Shown here: one piece after another, positions 19,318 to 29,624 of the stretch
Layout: each line of letters starts with the position of its first letter
Position numbering within the stretch: position 1 is the first letter of the stretch
Source: Bacteroidota bacterium
GTDB taxonomy: Bacteria > Bacteroidota > Bacteroidia > Sphingobacteriales > Sphingobacteriaceae
Assembly: GCA_013286565.1 (NCBI GenBank)
Contig: JABDFM010000007.1
Coordinates: 1-64,000 of the forward strand
Direction of reading: 5' to 3'
DNA length: 64,000 nt
Position numbers and translations under genes: made by a program
The notes under the pieces: model-generated
Seen by the model: only the letters and a program-made list of their open reading frames with translations
Database searches by the model: none
Told to the model about the DNA's origin: nothing

Positions 19318-19958
19318 TGGTGCACCGAGGTGTTGGTCGCAGCGGCCAGTTTACTCTTAGACGTTTCAAGCAGCGCGGCAATATCCTGCCTGTTAGAGTT
19401 ATCCGCTAAAATCTTTTCAAAATCTGCAACAGAAGCTTTTAATGAATTGATGCCCCGGTTTTTATCAAAAAAGCGCGAATTGGGCTGCAGCTTAAAATCG
19501 CCATAGTCGCGGTAAGCAATGGCACGGTTCTGATAAAATTTAACATTGTTTTCATTATCACCCGGATCAACAGCAATTGCCTTGGTAAAATCAACAATTG
19601 CGCCTAAAAGATATTTTTCCTTATCGGCATCCGTTAGTTGGTTATCTTTAGCCAGGTAACTTTTCGCCCTTGCTCTGTAATAATAAGCAGAACCATCAGC
19701 CGGTTTGATCGCAATTACGCGGGTATAGGCTTGTATTGATTTTTTATAATTTTCGCTATGGTAATAGGAATAACCGAGCATCCAAAGCGCGCTTGCATTG
19801 GTTGAATCAATGATACATGATTTTTCAAGATGATTAACCGCCGTTTTAAAATCTCCGTCAAAAAAAGCTTGTTGCCCTAACTTAAAATAAGCATTTTGAG
19901 CTAAAGCTGTTTCCAGCGAAAAAATAAGCAAAAAAGACAGTGCTGCAGATAGTTTCAT
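19314..19958 (-). CDS. Exported tetratricopeptide-repeat protein
   Basis: About 214 residues with a signal peptide (MKLSAALSFLLIFSLETALAQ) and three or four TPR-like helix pairs: AYFKLGQQAFFDGDFKTAVNHLEKSC, ALWMLGYSYYHSENYKKSIQAYTRVIAI, and AYYYRARAKSYLA. TPRs mediate protein contacts in the periplasm or at the envelope; no partner is evident. ATG 19958 begins the signal peptide; the track start 8 codons upstream (19982) is less likely. Confidence 0.75.
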   Translation of the reverse strand: MKLSAALSFLLIFSLETALAQNAYFKLGQQAFFDGDFKTAVNHLEKSCIIDSTNASALWMLGYSYYHSENYKKSIQAYTRVIAIKPADGSAYYYRARAKSYLAKDNQLTDADKEKYLLGAIVDFTKAIAVDPGDNENNVKFYQNRAIAYRDYGDFKLQPNSRFFDKNRGINSLKASVADFEKILADNSNRQDIAALLETSKSKLAAATNTSVHH

Positions 19959-20351
19959 TAAGAAGTTTTGTCCCGGTAACAAAAATAATAAACTTTATCT
20001 TATGTTGTTATTAACTTGATTTATATTAAATTATTATATCGGCGTATTAATTTATTATGAACATCTGTATAATAATATCCTTACCCCTTGACAAGATCAT
20101 GCTGACGTTTTTTCACCTTTCCTATCAATTTCAGCATTTATGTATAAAAAAGGGCCGATTAATGTAAATTGCATATAATCATACGTTTATACATTATTAA
20201 TAGTTGTTATTTCATTATATAACATCTTGGCATAGGTCTTGAACGATAGTAATAACGTCTCCTGCATACCGGTTTTTGTCCGTATGCATTATTACTGTAA
20301 TTTTACAGGCTGACATTATGACGTTTTTTAAACAAACAGAAAGGGTATTTG
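19959..20351. promoter_or_regulatory. AT-rich spacer with the lon control region
   Basis: About 390 nt with no credible gene. It is AT-rich with several short A/T runs and no palindromic repeat of the kinds seen elsewhere. A -7-like TAATTTTA is at 20298-20305, and an AAAGGG tract (20340-20345), rare in this window, lies about 6 nt before the lon ATG and looks like a real Shine-Dalgarno. I see no convincing heat-shock operator. Confidence 0.4.
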
Positions 20352-22826
20352 ATGAGTTTTGATCCATTTGATTTTAAAAATGCTTTACCAATTATAAACG
20401 AAGATTCCGAATTTTTCCCACTGATGTCGTCAGAGGATGAGGAGGAAATGAATAATGAACAAATGCCCGAGGTGTTATCCATATTGCCCTTGCGCAATAC
20501 GGTGTTATTTCCGGGGGTGGTTATTCCTATCACGGTAGGCAGGGACAAATCGATCAAACTGATACGCGACGCCAACAAGGGAAAACGTATGATCGGGGTG
20601 GTTTCCCAGCAGGATGTAGCTATTGAAGACCCAACCTTTAGTCAGCTGAATAAAGTTGGTACAGTTGCGCTGATCATAAAAATGCTCCAGATGCCCGACG
20701 GTAATACCACGGTGATATTACAGGGGAAAAAGCGTTTTATCTTAAAGGAAGAAGTACAAAGTGATCCCTATATAAAAGCAACGGTTGACCCCTTTAAGGA
20801 AATTAAGCCTAAAGAGGATAAAGAATTCAAGGCCATGGTATCGTCCATCAAGGATATGGCCATGAGTATTATCCAGTTTTCGCCTAACATACCAAGTGAG
20901 GCCGGCATCGCCATACGTAATATCGAAAGCACTTCATTTTTGATCAATTTTATCTCGTCGAACATGAATGCCGATATGTCTGCCAAGCAGCAATTGCTTG
21001 AAGTGCCCAATCTGCACGACAGGACAAAAATGGTATTGGAACATCTCACCCTTGATCTTCAAATGCTGGAGCTAAAGAACCAGATACAAAGCAAGGTACG
21101 TGTGGACCTGGATAAGCAGCAGCGCGATTACTTTTTAAACCAGCAATTAAAAACCATACAGGAAGAACTCGGCGGCAATAGCCCCGACCTGGAGATAGAA
21201 GATCTGCGCCTTCGCGCGATAAAAAAGAAATGGGCCAAAGAAGTAAAGGATCATTTTAATAAGGAGCTGGAAAAATTGGTGAGGACCAATCCTGCCGCTG
21301 CAGATTATTCCGTACAGATCAATTATTTGGAACTATTGCTTGAATTACCCTGGAACGAATTCACCAAGGATAACTTCGACCTGAAACGTGCCCAGAAAGT
21401 TTTGGACAAGGATCATTTTGGATTAGATAAAGTAAAACAGCGTATTATTGAATACCTCGCGGTGCTGAAGCTAAAACACAATATGAAAGCGCCTATCCTG
21501 TGCCTGGTAGGGCCTCCGGGAGTGGGTAAAACATCATTAGGTAAATCTATAGCAAAGGCATTGGGCCGTAAATATGTGCGTATGGCACTAGGCGGCATTC
21601 GGGATGAAGCTGAAATAAGAGGGCACCGTAAAACTTACATCGGCGCTATGCCGGGCCGGATTGTACAGGCGATTAAGAAAGCAGGTGCCGCAAACCCGGT
21701 ATTTATATTGGACGAAATTGACAAGGTTGGCAACGATTTCAGGGGCGACCCGTCATCAGCTTTGCTTGAAGTGCTTGATCCCGAACAAAACAGCACCTTT
21801 TACGACCATTATGTGGAGGTTGATTTTGATCTTTCGCACGTGATGTTTATTGCTACGGCAAACTCGTTAAGCAGTATCCAGCCCGCTTTGTTAGACCGTA
21901 TGGAGATCATTGAAGTAAATGGCTATACGATAGAAGAGAAGATCGAGATCGCTAAACAGCATCTGGTGCCCAAGCAACGCGAGGCCCATGGCTTAAAAAC
22001 CAAGGATGTTACTTTAAAGAATGATGTACTTGAAAAACTGATTGAAGATTACACCCGGGAGTCTGGTGTTCGTGCATTGGAGAAAAAGATCGGTTCGGTA
22101 GTGCGCGGTGTGGCAAAAACCATTGCCATGGAAGAAGCACATACCCCGTTAGTGAGCAAAAAAGATATCGAAAGGATACTTGGCGCACCTATATATGATA
22201 AGGACCTTTATGAAGGTAACGAAGTGGCCGGTGTGGTAACGGGTTTGGCCTGGACGTCAGTAGGTGGTGATATCTTATTTATTGAGGTAAGCTTAAGCCC
22301 GGGTAAAGGGCGCTTAACCTTAACAGGGAACCTTGGCGATGTAATGAAGGAATCAACCACCATCGCGTTAGCTTATTTAAGGGCCCACGCAAAAGATTTT
22401 GATATCAACCCAAAACTTTTTGATCAATGGGATGTGCATGTGCACGTTCCGGCTGGTGCAACACCAAAGGACGGCCCTTCGGCTGGTATTACCATGCTTA
22501 CCGCGCTTACCTCCGCCTTTACCCAGCGTAAAGTAAAACCCCACCTGGCAATGACGGGTGAGATCACCCTGCGCGGCCGTGTTTTACCGGTTGGCGGCAT
22601 AAAAGAAAAGATACTGGCGGCTAAACGCGCTAATATCAAAGAGATCATCCTCAGCAAATCAAATAAAAAGGATATCCTCGAAATTAAAGAAGACTATATT
22701 AAGGATCTGCAATTTCATTATATAACTGATATGCACGAAGTGATCAACCTCGCGCTTTTGGAACAGAAGGTCGATAACCCTACAGACCTTACTGTTAATG
22801 AAGACCTTAAACCTGTTATGAACTGA
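20352..22826 (+). CDS. lon: ATP-dependent protease Lon
   Basis: A roughly 824-residue Lon. The N-terminal substrate domain ([19 protein letters not shown]) is followed by an AAA+ domain with Walker [10 protein letters not shown] near 386 and Walker [11 protein letters not shown]. The C-terminal protease domain has the serine in DGPSAGITM (near 706) and the catalytic lysine in [10 protein letters not shown] (near 747). It degrades misfolded and regulatory proteins in the cytoplasm. The acidic N-terminal extension ([17 protein letters not shown]) is typical of Bacteroidota Lon. The track start is a TTG; the ATG at 20352 with the AAAGGG tract upstream is preferred. Confidence 0.97.
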   Translation: MSFDPFDFKNALPIINEDSEFFPLMSSEDEEEMNNEQMPEVLSILPLRNTVLFPGVVIPITVGRDKSIKLIRDANKGKRMIGVVSQQDVAIEDPTFSQLNKVGTVALIIKMLQMPDGNTTVILQGKKRFILKEEVQSDPYIKATVDPFKEIKPKEDKEFKAMVSSIKDMAMSIIQFSPNIPSEAGIAIRNIESTSFLINFISSNMNADMSAKQQLLEVPNLHDRTKMVLEHLTLDLQMLELKNQIQSKVRVDLDKQQRDYFLNQQLKTIQEELGGNSPDLEIEDLRLRAIKKKWAKEVKDHFNKELEKLVRTNPAAADYSVQINYLELLLELPWNEFTKDNFDLKRAQKVLDKDHFGLDKVKQRIIEYLAVLKLKHNMKAPILCLVGPPGVGKTSLGKSIAKALGRKYVRMALGGIRDEAEIRGHRKTYIGAMPGRIVQAIKKAGAANPVFILDEIDKVGNDFRGDPSSALLEVLDPEQNSTFYDHYVEVDFDLSHVMFIATANSLSSIQPALLDRMEIIEVNGYTIEEKIEIAKQHLVPKQREAHGLKTKDVTLKNDVLEKLIEDYTRESGVRALEKKIGSVVRGVAKTIAMEEAHTPLVSKKDIERILGAPIYDKDLYEGNEVAGVVTGLAWTSVGGDILFIEVSLSPGKGRLTLTGNLGDVMKESTTIALAYLRAHAKDFDINPKLFDQWDVHVHVPAGATPKDGPSAGITMLTALTSAFTQRKVKPHLAMTGEITLRGRVLPVGGIKEKILAAKRANIKEIILSKSNKKDILEIKEDYIKDLQFHYITDMHEVINLALLEQKVDNPTDLTVNEDLKPVMN

Positions 22827-22861
22827 CAGGAACATCGCCGTATTTTAACCCGCTTTATATC

Positions 22862-22895
22862 AATACCCCTGCATAAAACAGGGGTATTCTTGTTT
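22862..22895 (+). terminator. Terminator after lon
   Basis: AATACCCCTG (22862-22871) and CAGGGGTATT (22879-22888) form a perfect 10-bp stem with a 7-nt loop, followed by a T-rich tract. Confidence 0.85.
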
Positions 22896-22983
22896 ATATT
22901 AGGTATCCTACTGAAACCTTTTGATTCACAGTAACGTATTATGCGATAACTAAACTAATAATAGTTATATAAATACACTTATA

Positions 22984-24339
22984 ATGAATAATCTTTTTAC
23001 TTTGAAAACCAGGCTTATCTTCCTCTCGCTTCTGATTTGTCAGTTGAGCTTGAAAGCGCAAATCACCACTGGAACCAACACAGTATCAGCCAAAACGACT
23101 GACACTACGCTTGCAAAAAAAGGAGATACATCCTTTGCTATAAAAGCTGATACTTCCCTGGCTATAAAGGCAGGTAGTACCATGATCATAAAGGCGGATA
23201 CCACACTCGTTATAAATGGGGCCACTGCTATCAAACAAACAGACCCGGCACTTACTACAACGCCTGATATGAGTAAAAAAACAGACGTTGCTCTCGTTGC
23301 AAATACCGAAAATACGGTTGCAAAAAAGGCAGATGTTACTATTGCAGCAAAACCGGATGCTTCCCTTGCTAAAACGCCAGATGTTACCATTGCAGCAAAA
23401 CCGGATACTTCAATTGCAAAAAAACCGGATCCCAGCATTACTAAAACAACTACTATCGCACCCCCTACAGATGGTTTGATAGAAGTTAAAAATGCTTCGG
23501 ACGCAACCCGCGAAAAGGGACAGGTAGAATCTAAAGGAATCAACGGTGTTATCCAGGTAAGAGATACTACTACTTCATCATTGTCTATAAGATCAGACTC
23601 TGCCGGAGTTCAAAAACCAGGCACCCCCGCAGTAACCCCGGCACAGGACCCAGCAATAAATGCAGCGCCTGCGGCTACCAATAACAATAACAGTCCGGCA
23701 GCTACTGATACAAAAGCAACTACTGATACAAAAGCAACTACCGATACAAAAGCCGATCCGGCCGTTTCTGCAAGTGCAGATACCACTAAGAAAGCGGCAA
23801 CAGATACAACTAAAAAAGCAGCGACAGATACACTTGTTAAAAAGTCAGATACTACGCTGGTTAAAAGATCAGATACTACTGTAGTGCAAAAAGATACTAC
23901 GGCTGCGATAACCGAGATACAGGCAAAAAATGTGTTCCTGGAAGTAGGCGGCGCAGGTCTTGCAATATCGGCAAACTATGATACACGTTTCCACAAAGAG
24001 CGTAATGGCTGGGGTTACCGTGTTGGGGTTGGTTTTTTCACCTCTGGTGGTAACACAGTTGAGACAGTTCCTTTCCAGGTCAATTACCTCATAGGGCAGC
24101 ATAGTAGTATGATCGAGTTTGGCGCAGGTACAACCTTCCTCAACTCCGTCGGTACCAATGTGGGCAATAGTAAATGGGAATTTGATAAGGTAACGGGCTT
24201 CATTGCAACGGCTACTATCGGCTACCGTTACCAGCCTACACACAAAGGGATCAACTTCAGGATTGCATTTACGCCGATCCTTTACGATGAAGGCATTGTA
24301 CCAGCAGGCGGTATAAGTGTTGGATACACTTTCAAATAA
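22984..24339 (+). CDS. Outer-membrane protein with long KAD/T-repeat region
   Basis: A 451-residue protein in three parts: a signal peptide ending LSLKAQ; about 290 residues of degenerate repeats; and a C-terminal domain of about 135 residues from VFLEVGGAGLAISANYD to the terminal GGISVGYTFK, with alternating aromatic strands typical of a small outer-membrane beta-barrel. The repeats are rich in Lys, Ala, Asp and Thr (units like AKKADVTIAAKPDAS and TDTKATTDTKA). The repeat part may be a flexible periplasmic or surface linker. DNA copies are near-identical around 23340-23420 and 23700-23755, so copy number may vary. I recognise no family. A strong terminator follows. Confidence 0.75.
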   Translation: MNNLFTLKTRLIFLSLLICQLSLKAQITTGTNTVSAKTTDTTLAKKGDTSFAIKADTSLAIKAGSTMIIKADTTLVINGATAIKQTDPALTTTPDMSKKTDVALVANTENTVAKKADVTIAAKPDASLAKTPDVTIAAKPDTSIAKKPDPSITKTTTIAPPTDGLIEVKNASDATREKGQVESKGINGVIQVRDTTTSSLSIRSDSAGVQKPGTPAVTPAQDPAINAAPAATNNNNSPAATDTKATTDTKATTDTKADPAVSASADTTKKAATDTTKKAATDTLVKKSDTTLVKRSDTTVVQKDTTAAITEIQAKNVFLEVGGAGLAISANYDTRFHKERNGWGYRVGVGFFTSGGNTVETVPFQVNYLIGQHSSMIEFGAGTTFLNSVGTNVGNSKWEFDKVTGFIATATIGYRYQPTHKGINFRIAFTPILYDEGIVPAGGISVGYTFK

Positions 24340-24360
24340 AAAAATTAATATTTCCTATAC

Positions 24361-24389
24361 AAAAGCCCCGGTTTTACCGGGGCTTTTTC
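24361..24389 (+). terminator. Terminator after the repeat-rich outer-membrane gene
   Basis: AAAGCCCCGG pairs perfectly with CCGGGGCTTT around a 5-nt loop and ends in a run of T. Confidence 0.9.
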
Positions 24390-24421
24390 TATTTTAGGCA
24401 TTATTTCCCTAATCGTCCCTG

Positions 24422-25393
24422 ATGAAATATAAAATATTTTGCTTCGTGCTATCTTTTACCTGCTGGTATGGAGCTTTTGCACAGTCGCACACTGAGGAGA
24501 TCGGTGCACAAACTGATAATGACTCCTACCTCTTACAAGGCTCTGACCGGTATTACACCGATGGCATTTTTCTTTATTACCGACGGGCATTAAAGATCAG
24601 CAATAGCAGCAACCTGCAAAACAAAGTATTAGGTTTTGAAGCCGGGCAAAAGATATTCAACCCCCAAACAGGGAGTATTGCCAACTATGCAGGTGTAGAT
24701 CAGCCCAGTTTGATAGACCGCCCTTTTGCCGCTTATTTGTATGTAGGCTCAACGCTCAATTTTTTATATAAGGACGAAAGTAATTTAAAAATAGGGGCAC
24801 AAATAGGTGTAGTAGGGCCTGATGCTTATGGCAAGCAGGTACAATCCTTTGTACATGACAATTTTGGCTTTTACCATCCAACCGGATGGGAATACCAGGT
24901 GGATAATAGCTTTATACTGAACCTTTCTGCTGAGTACAACAAACTGCTTGCACGAAGCTCGTGGATAGATGTTTCCTTAACAAGCTACGCCAACCTGGGT
25001 ACTGGTTTTACCGGCGCAGGTGTTGGGCCAATGTTTCGCCTGGGTACATTCAATCAATTATTCAATTCTGTAAGCACACAAAGTACAGCTATCCAATCAG
25101 CCGGTTACACACGTTTAAATCCGCACGAATTGTTTTTTTATTACAAACCACAATTCAACGTAGTGGCTTATGATGCTACCGTGCAGGGCAGCCTGTTTGG
25201 CACACACAACCCAAATAGTATGGAAATAACGTTGGACCCCGAACGCTTTGTTTTCAGCAATCAATTAGGGCTTGGCTATTCGGGCAAACGCTTTGTTTTG
25301 GATGCTGCCGTCATATTTCACACCAAAGATGTGAAACAGATGGTACAGTCGCACCAATGGGGAACGGTGACATTATTGTACCGCTTTCATTGA
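24422..25393 (+). CDS. LpxR-family lipid A 3'-O-deacylase
   Basis: A 323-residue outer-membrane enzyme candidate of the LpxR (DUF2219) family. A signal peptide ends at AFAQ. The N-terminal block NDSYLLQGSDRYYTDGIFLYYRR carries the conserved N-D and YT-G residues, followed by DRPFAAYLYVG and GVVGPDAYGKQVQSFVHD, which includes the family's conserved His region. Known LpxR removes the 3' acyloxyacyl chain from lipid A; here that is inferred from family. It ends in an aromatic residue and His (LLYRFH), as barrel proteins often do. Its last 7 nt overlap the convergent arfB. Confidence 0.85.
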   Translation: MKYKIFCFVLSFTCWYGAFAQSHTEEIGAQTDNDSYLLQGSDRYYTDGIFLYYRRALKISNSSNLQNKVLGFEAGQKIFNPQTGSIANYAGVDQPSLIDRPFAAYLYVGSTLNFLYKDESNLKIGAQIGVVGPDAYGKQVQSFVHDNFGFYHPTGWEYQVDNSFILNLSAEYNKLLARSSWIDVSLTSYANLGTGFTGAGVGPMFRLGTFNQLFNSVSTQSTAIQSAGYTRLNPHELFFYYKPQFNVVAYDATVQGSLFGTHNPNSMEITLDPERFVFSNQLGLGYSGKRFVLDAAVIFHTKDVKQMVQSHQWGTVTLLYRFH

Positions 25394-25800
25394 TCGTCAA
25401 AATTCTTTTTCCGGTTATCTTTTTTAGCTGATTGTATTTTCTTTTTTGCAAGCCGTGCAGCAATCATGGCTTTAGTGGGCTTAACTGCTTTGCGTATTTT
25501 GGGTTGCTGTAAAGCCCTGGTGAGTATAAGGATAAGTTTTTCTATCGCCTTTTCTTTATTCAGGTACTGGCTCCGCTCCTCTTCGCATACCACCTGCAGG
25601 TTACTATCCTTATTTAACCTCGATTGCAATTTGGACCATAACAATTGCTTCTCTTCCTCTGTAAACAACGCCGACTGATCAAAATTAAACAGCAATTCAA
25701 CTTTACTGGATACCTTGTTTACATTTTGCCCGCCCTTGCCCCCGCTTCTTGAGGTTTTATAACTGACCTCCTTTTGCAAGTCTTCTTTAGTAAAGTTCAT
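25387..25800 (-). CDS. arfB: Alternative ribosome-rescue factor ArfB (YaeJ)
   Basis: About 137 residues with the release-factor domain containing the GGQ motif (SRSGGKGGQNVNKVSSKVEL, residues about 16-35) and a basic C-terminal tail (RLAKKKIQSAKKDNRKKNF) that would sit in the empty mRNA channel. It hydrolyses peptidyl-tRNA on ribosomes stalled on non-stop mRNA. The track begins at a TTG 6 nt upstream; ATG 25800 is preferred and lies 3 nt after a TAAATTTG box. Confidence 0.92.
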   Translation of the reverse strand: MNFTKEDLQKEVSYKTSRSGGKGGQNVNKVSSKVELLFNFDQSALFTEEEKQLLWSKLQSRLNKDSNLQVVCEEERSQYLNKEKAIEKLILILTRALQQPKIRKAVKPTKAMIAARLAKKKIQSAKKDNRKKNFDDQ

Positions 25801-25803
25801 GGC

Positions 25804-25811
25804 CAAATTTA
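25804..25811 (-). promoter_or_regulatory. -7 promoter box abutting the arfB start
   Basis: Minus-strand TAAATTTG is an exact TAnnTTTG match ending 3 nt (GCC) before the arfB ATG. Confidence 0.58.
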
Positions 25812-25815
25812 AGGA

Positions 25816-25890
25816 AAGTTTGCAGTTGGCGGTGGGCAGTTAACAGTTTTCAATCTGATATGCAAACTGCCCACTAAAAACTGCAAACTT
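25816..25890. repeat. Palindrome with AACTGC words between arfB and cmk
   Basis: AAGTTTGCAGTT...GTGGGCAGTT on the left is mirrored by AACTGCCCAC...AACTGCAAACTT on the right around about 23 nt. It fills the space between the divergent arfB and cmk genes. A possible cmk -7 sequence (TTAATTTG, 25889-25896) starts at its right end. Confidence 0.75.
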
Positions 25891-25911
25891 AATTTGTACC
25901 TTAGTTCCCCG

Positions 25912-26589
25912 ATGAGCACTAACATTGTAATAGCCATTGATGGCTATTCTTCATGCGGTAAAAGCACATTGGCCAAGGCATTAGCCCAAAAGCTTCATTT
26001 TATTTATGTCGACAGCGGGGCGATGTACAGGGCCGTAACTCTTTATTTTCTGCGGAACCATGTCGACCTGCACGATCACGCACAGGTTGCCGAAGCGTTA
26101 AAAAACATCCACCTTAACTTTCATTCGCGCGATTACCAGACTCATATCACCCTAAATGATGAAGAGGTTTCTGACGAGATCCGCCAGATGCCCGTATCGG
26201 ATAACGTAAGTGATGTTGCAGCCCTGCGCGAAGTACGGCACGAAATGGTAAAGCAGCAGCAGCGCATGGGTCGCTCAAAAAACATCGTGATGGATGGGCG
26301 GGATATCGGCACAACCGTATTCCCCGATGCGCAACTAAAGATATTTATGACCGCTGACCCCAAAGTTCGCGCCGAACGACGCTATAAGGAGCTGCACGAA
26401 AAAAATCCGGATGTTACTTTAGAAGAAGTTTTTGAAAATATCGCCCATCGTGATTACCAGGATACTACCCGCGAGGAAAGTCCGCTGGTGCGGGCCGAGG
26501 ACGCTATTATATTGGATAATACTAATCTTACTCCAGATCAGCAATTGCAGTTTGCTTTGGATAAGATACATGCTTTGTCTGAACCTTGA
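25912..26589 (+). CDS. cmk: Cytidylate kinase
   Basis: About 225 residues. The P-loop is AIDGYSSCGKSTLAK at the N-terminus, followed by YVDSGAMYRAVTLY for nucleotide binding, VMDGRDIGTTVFPDA and ADPKVRAERRY (lid). It phosphorylates CMP and dCMP. The track start is a TTG at 25894; ATG 25912 (MSTNIVIAIDG) puts the P-loop at the usual place. Its stop codon abuts the stop of the convergent deaminase gene with no spacer. Confidence 0.95.
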   Translation: MSTNIVIAIDGYSSCGKSTLAKALAQKLHFIYVDSGAMYRAVTLYFLRNHVDLHDHAQVAEALKNIHLNFHSRDYQTHITLNDEEVSDEIRQMPVSDNVSDVAALREVRHEMVKQQQRMGRSKNIVMDGRDIGTTVFPDAQLKIFMTADPKVRAERRYKELHEKNPDVTLEEVFENIAHRDYQDTTREESPLVRAEDAIILDNTNLTPDQQLQFALDKIHALSEP

Positions 26590-27060
26590 TCAATCGGTGG
26601 AATCATCAAAAATAACTTTCTGAGCGCCAACCCCAAACCTATTTAGAAAATCGACCCCTTCATCGCTGGGCAAGCCTTTATATTCAGCATATGAATTGAG
26701 GAAATAAACGTGTTTGATACCAGCAGAGAATATCAACCTTGCACAAGGCAAACAAGGCGACAAGGTGGTATATAAGGTAGCACCTTCGAGGTTGGCCCCA
26801 TTCTTTACCGCATATAATATGGCATTTTCTTCGGCGTGCAGTGCAAGGGAACAACTGCCGCGTGCATCACGTGGGCAACCGGTTCCGGGCCATTCCTCAT
26901 CACAGTTGTGCGTACCCGCCGGTGGGCCATTATACCCGATAGAAATAATGCGCGTATCCTTCGCTAAAACGGCCCCAACCTGCGCCTTAACGCAATGTGA
27001 GCGTTTGGCCAGGTCGGTTGCCAGGTTCATGAAAATATGATCGAAACTTAGTTTGGTCAT
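26590..27060 (-). CDS. dCMP/cytidine deaminase family protein
   Basis: A 156-residue zinc deaminase of the deoxycytidylate deaminase (ComEB-like) type. ALHAEENAIL provides the zinc His and catalytic Glu, and TTLSPCLPCARLI the two zinc cysteines; GYNGPPAGTHNCDEE is the substrate loop typical of dCMP deaminases. It converts dCMP to dUMP toward dTTP synthesis. Placement beside cytidylate kinase fits a pyrimidine nucleotide role, though the two are convergent rather than in an operon. Confidence 0.9.
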   Translation of the reverse strand: MTKLSFDHIFMNLATDLAKRSHCVKAQVGAVLAKDTRIISIGYNGPPAGTHNCDEEWPGTGCPRDARGSCSLALHAEENAILYAVKNGANLEGATLYTTLSPCLPCARLIFSAGIKHVYFLNSYAEYKGLPSDEGVDFLNRFGVGAQKVIFDDSTD

Positions 27061-27065
27061 TTAAA

Positions 27066-27158
27066 TAGTTCATTAGTTCACTTGCTCATTAGTTCATTAG
27101 TAGCAAAGTAACACGCAAATGCCCCAATGAACTAATGAACTATTGAACCAATGAACAA
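27066..27158. repeat. Stutter palindrome built from GTTCATTA words
   Basis: The left arm repeats AGTTCATTAGTTCA and related words; the right arm (27125-27158) repeats the complement TGAACTAATGAAC. It lies between the dCMP deaminase start and the permease stop, both on the minus strand, and could fold into a long imperfect hairpin. Confidence 0.65.
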
Positions 27159-27164
27159 ATAGAA

Positions 27165-28802
27165 TTAGTGCCCTCCCGAGGCTTCCATGTTGTCAATATC
27201 GATACCCTGTTTCTTTAATACAGAGCCTGCTTTCCAGGCAAAAAATGCGAGGTAAGCAAAACCAATTACGGGTACTATATAAGAGAAATGAATGCCCGAC
27301 ATGCCGGCAACGGCAGTTGCTGATCTATCGGCCAAAACGCCTTGAATTGGCGGGATAATGGAGCCTCCTAATATCATCATGATCAATAGCGATGAACCCT
27401 GGCTGGTATGTTTCCCTAAGCCCGCAATAGCCAGCGAAAAGATAGACGGCCACATGATCGAGCAGCATAGGCCACCGGAAACCAAAGCAAATAAGCCAAC
27501 ATTACCGGTTGTAAATAAGCCTAAAATAATGGTACCAACGCCTAATAAACCGAAAATGGTAAGCGTGCGTACAGGTTTGTAGTTACCAATAAAGAAGCCA
27601 ACTATTAATACTGCAATACATAACGCATAGATAAAGAAGCCGGAAATATCCTGGCCGTTTAGGAACTTGTTAACGGTCAATACTACTCCAAATGCAATAA
27701 AAGGCACCACGATTGTCAGTATATTTTTGGTGCTTTTAGTGAGGTTAAATGCACCTATAGCCCCTGTCCAACGGCCTATCATTAAGCTGCCCCAGTACAA
27801 AGATATGAAAGGCGCTATTTTTGAAGCCTCAAGCCCGCCAAATTCCTTCGTTTTTAACAACGAGCCCATGTTACTCTGGATAGTAACTTCAACACCAACA
27901 TAGGTAAAGATGGCTATCATACCAAATATTAACTGCGGGTAGTGCATAGCACCCCAACCGTCTTTGGTTTTGCTTGATGCCATCAGCGCGCCGAATAACG
28001 TTAACAGGATAATAACTAACGATGAATAAACAAATACATATTCTGGTATGCCGGTAGCTGCCGAGGTTGGTTTGGCTATAAACACCAAACAAAAGCCTAT
28101 GAAGATGATGAATAAAGGCAGTATGGTTTTCTTACTCGATTCAAACTTTTCATCCGAGGTAACTTTGGGCAATTTAGATACCCAAAAGAATATCGCCACT
28201 GCTATAAATAAACCTGCTAATATTAAGTAAGCATTGTTGATAGATGATATTTGCACCTGGTCGGCGGGCAATTGTTTGCTTGCACTGCCAAACAGGATAA
28301 TGCTTATAGCAGCAGGGCCCAGCAAAGTACCGAAGTTGTTTACACCACCGGCAAAATTCAACCTGTTTCCACCAGTTTCTGGTGAACCCAATGCAACCAC
28401 AAACGGATTTGCTGCGGTTTGTTGTAGCGAAAATCCTAATGCGATAACAAAAAATGAGCCTAAAATAAACAGGAACGAGCCTGAATTTACCGCAGGGATC
28501 ATCAATAAAGCGCCTAATGCAGATAGTACCAAACCATATATGATACCATTTTTATAGCCCAGTTTGTTCATGATATCAACTTTGCTTATCTCTGAAGCGT
28601 AGTATAATACCAATGAACCTATGAAATACCCACCATAAAAAGTGTAATCGATCAACTGGGATTCAAATTGGGATAAATGAAAATGCGCCTTACAAAAAGG
28701 GATAAAAACCCCGTTTGACGCTGCTGAGAAGCCCCAGAAAAAAAATACCGTGATAAGGGTATATAAAGCCGACCCGTAGCTTTTTGCTTTGTTTTGTTCC
28801 AT
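27165..28802 (-). CDS. FucP-like sugar:H+ symporter, major facilitator superfamily
   Basis: A 545-residue transporter of the fucose/glucose-galactose-type FHS group. The N-terminal half has [17 protein letters not shown], the [29 protein letters not shown] loop, and [19 protein letters not shown] and [15 protein letters not shown], all characteristic of FucP relatives; about 12-14 hydrophobic segments follow. It is longer than the common 410-440 residues because of extra hydrophobic segments in the middle ([15 protein letters not shown] onward). The substrate is probably a sugar but cannot be read from sequence. No sugar-catabolic genes adjoin it. ATG 28802 has no clear Shine-Dalgarno. Confidence 0.85.
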   Translation of the reverse strand: MEQNKAKSYGSALYTLITVFFFWGFSAASNGVFIPFCKAHFHLSQFESQLIDYTFYGGYFIGSLVLYYASEISKVDIMNKLGYKNGIIYGLVLSALGALLMIPAVNSGSFLFILGSFFVIALGFSLQQTAANPFVVALGSPETGGNRLNFAGGVNNFGTLLGPAAISIILFGSASKQLPADQVQISSINNAYLILAGLFIAVAIFFWVSKLPKVTSDEKFESSKKTILPLFIIFIGFCLVFIAKPTSAATGIPEYVFVYSSLVIILLTLFGALMASSKTKDGWGAMHYPQLIFGMIAIFTYVGVEVTIQSNMGSLLKTKEFGGLEASKIAPFISLYWGSLMIGRWTGAIGAFNLTKSTKNILTIVVPFIAFGVVLTVNKFLNGQDISGFFIYALCIAVLIVGFFIGNYKPVRTLTIFGLLGVGTIILGLFTTGNVGLFALVSGGLCCSIMWPSIFSLAIAGLGKHTSQGSSLLIMMILGGSIIPPIQGVLADRSATAVAGMSGIHFSYIVPVIGFAYLAFFAWKAGSVLKKQGIDIDNMEASGGH

Positions 28803-28970
28803 TTCTAATTTAGGTTGGAGGTTGAGTGTTTATAAAACACTAACATAAATTATTTTTTATAATAACAGGCATACTATTTTAAATTAATAAATCCCAATTT
28901 TGAGTTTGGATGGATAGCAGATAAAATTGCATCTTCGCATTATGCAAATTAAACCTAAGTCTTCATTCTA

Positions 28971-29624
28971 ATGATAGAAGCTATAATTAGGGGAATCGGG
29001 ATTGGATTAGTACTCACGTTTTTGACCGGCCCGGTCTTCTTTGCATTGATAAAAACAAGCATCGAAAAAGGCTTTCATGCCGGGGTTGCTATGGCTTTGG
29101 GCGTAGTTACCAGCGATGTGGTGTTTGTAGGTGCCATATTATTCGGTTCCCAGTATTTTGATATCTCCAGCCAGGATAAACAACATGCAGGCGTAATAGG
29201 CTGTATCATCCTTTTTGCTTTGGGCTTTTATTACATCTTCAAAAAATCGGAAGTCAATTATAATAATAAGGTGCCATCCAGGTTGAAGCGCACGGGCTAT
29301 TTTCTGAAAGGCTTCCTGATGTGCATCCTAAATCCTACCCTTTTGTTTCATTGGACAGTGGTGATCGGTACCGCAAGTACCCTGTACATCTACGGCGTGC
29401 CTAACCGGTCTTTAAAAATAGCGGTGATGTTCCTCACCATTCTGATCGTTCAGTTCGGCCTCGATACCACCAAAGCTTTTTACGCCAACAAACTCCGCGA
29501 CCGAATATCTGTTAAATTTGTGCACCGGCTTAATGCGGTTGCAGGCATAGCGCTGATCATAGCCTCTCTGATATTGTTTGATAAGCTGGTTACGCATTAT
29601 GTTTTCGCACGTTTCAGCACATAG
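28971..29624 (+). CDS. LysE/RhtB-family amino acid exporter
   Basis: A 217-residue inner-membrane protein with about six hydrophobic segments. The N-terminal signature GIGIGLVLTFLTGPVFFALIKTSIEKG and GVVTSDVVFVGAILFG are typical of LysE translocators, as is GFLMCILNPTLLFHW in the second half. It probably exports an amino acid or related compound; the substrate is unknown. The stop codon TAG is the first three bases of the stutter repeat that follows (TAGTGAG). Confidence 0.88.
   Translation: MIEAIIRGIGIGLVLTFLTGPVFFALIKTSIEKGFHAGVAMALGVVTSDVVFVGAILFGSQYFDISSQDKQHAGVIGCIILFALGFYYIFKKSEVNYNNKVPSRLKRTGYFLKGFLMCILNPTLLFHWTVVIGTASTLYIYGVPNRSLKIAVMFLTILIVQFGLDTTKAFYANKLRDRISVKFVHRLNAVAGIALIIASLILFDKLVTHYVFARFST

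Noticed and set aside
19959-20351. Small RNA or tRNA in the lon upstream spacer
   Set aside because: No cloverleaf, no clear promoter-terminator pair. Only AT-rich sequence with a weak -7-like box and a Shine-Dalgarno-like tract.
23040-23543. 167-residue minus-strand ORF inside the repeat-rich outer-membrane gene
   Set aside because: Low-complexity repeats give long open frames on both strands. The plus-strand frame has the signal peptide and barrel end.
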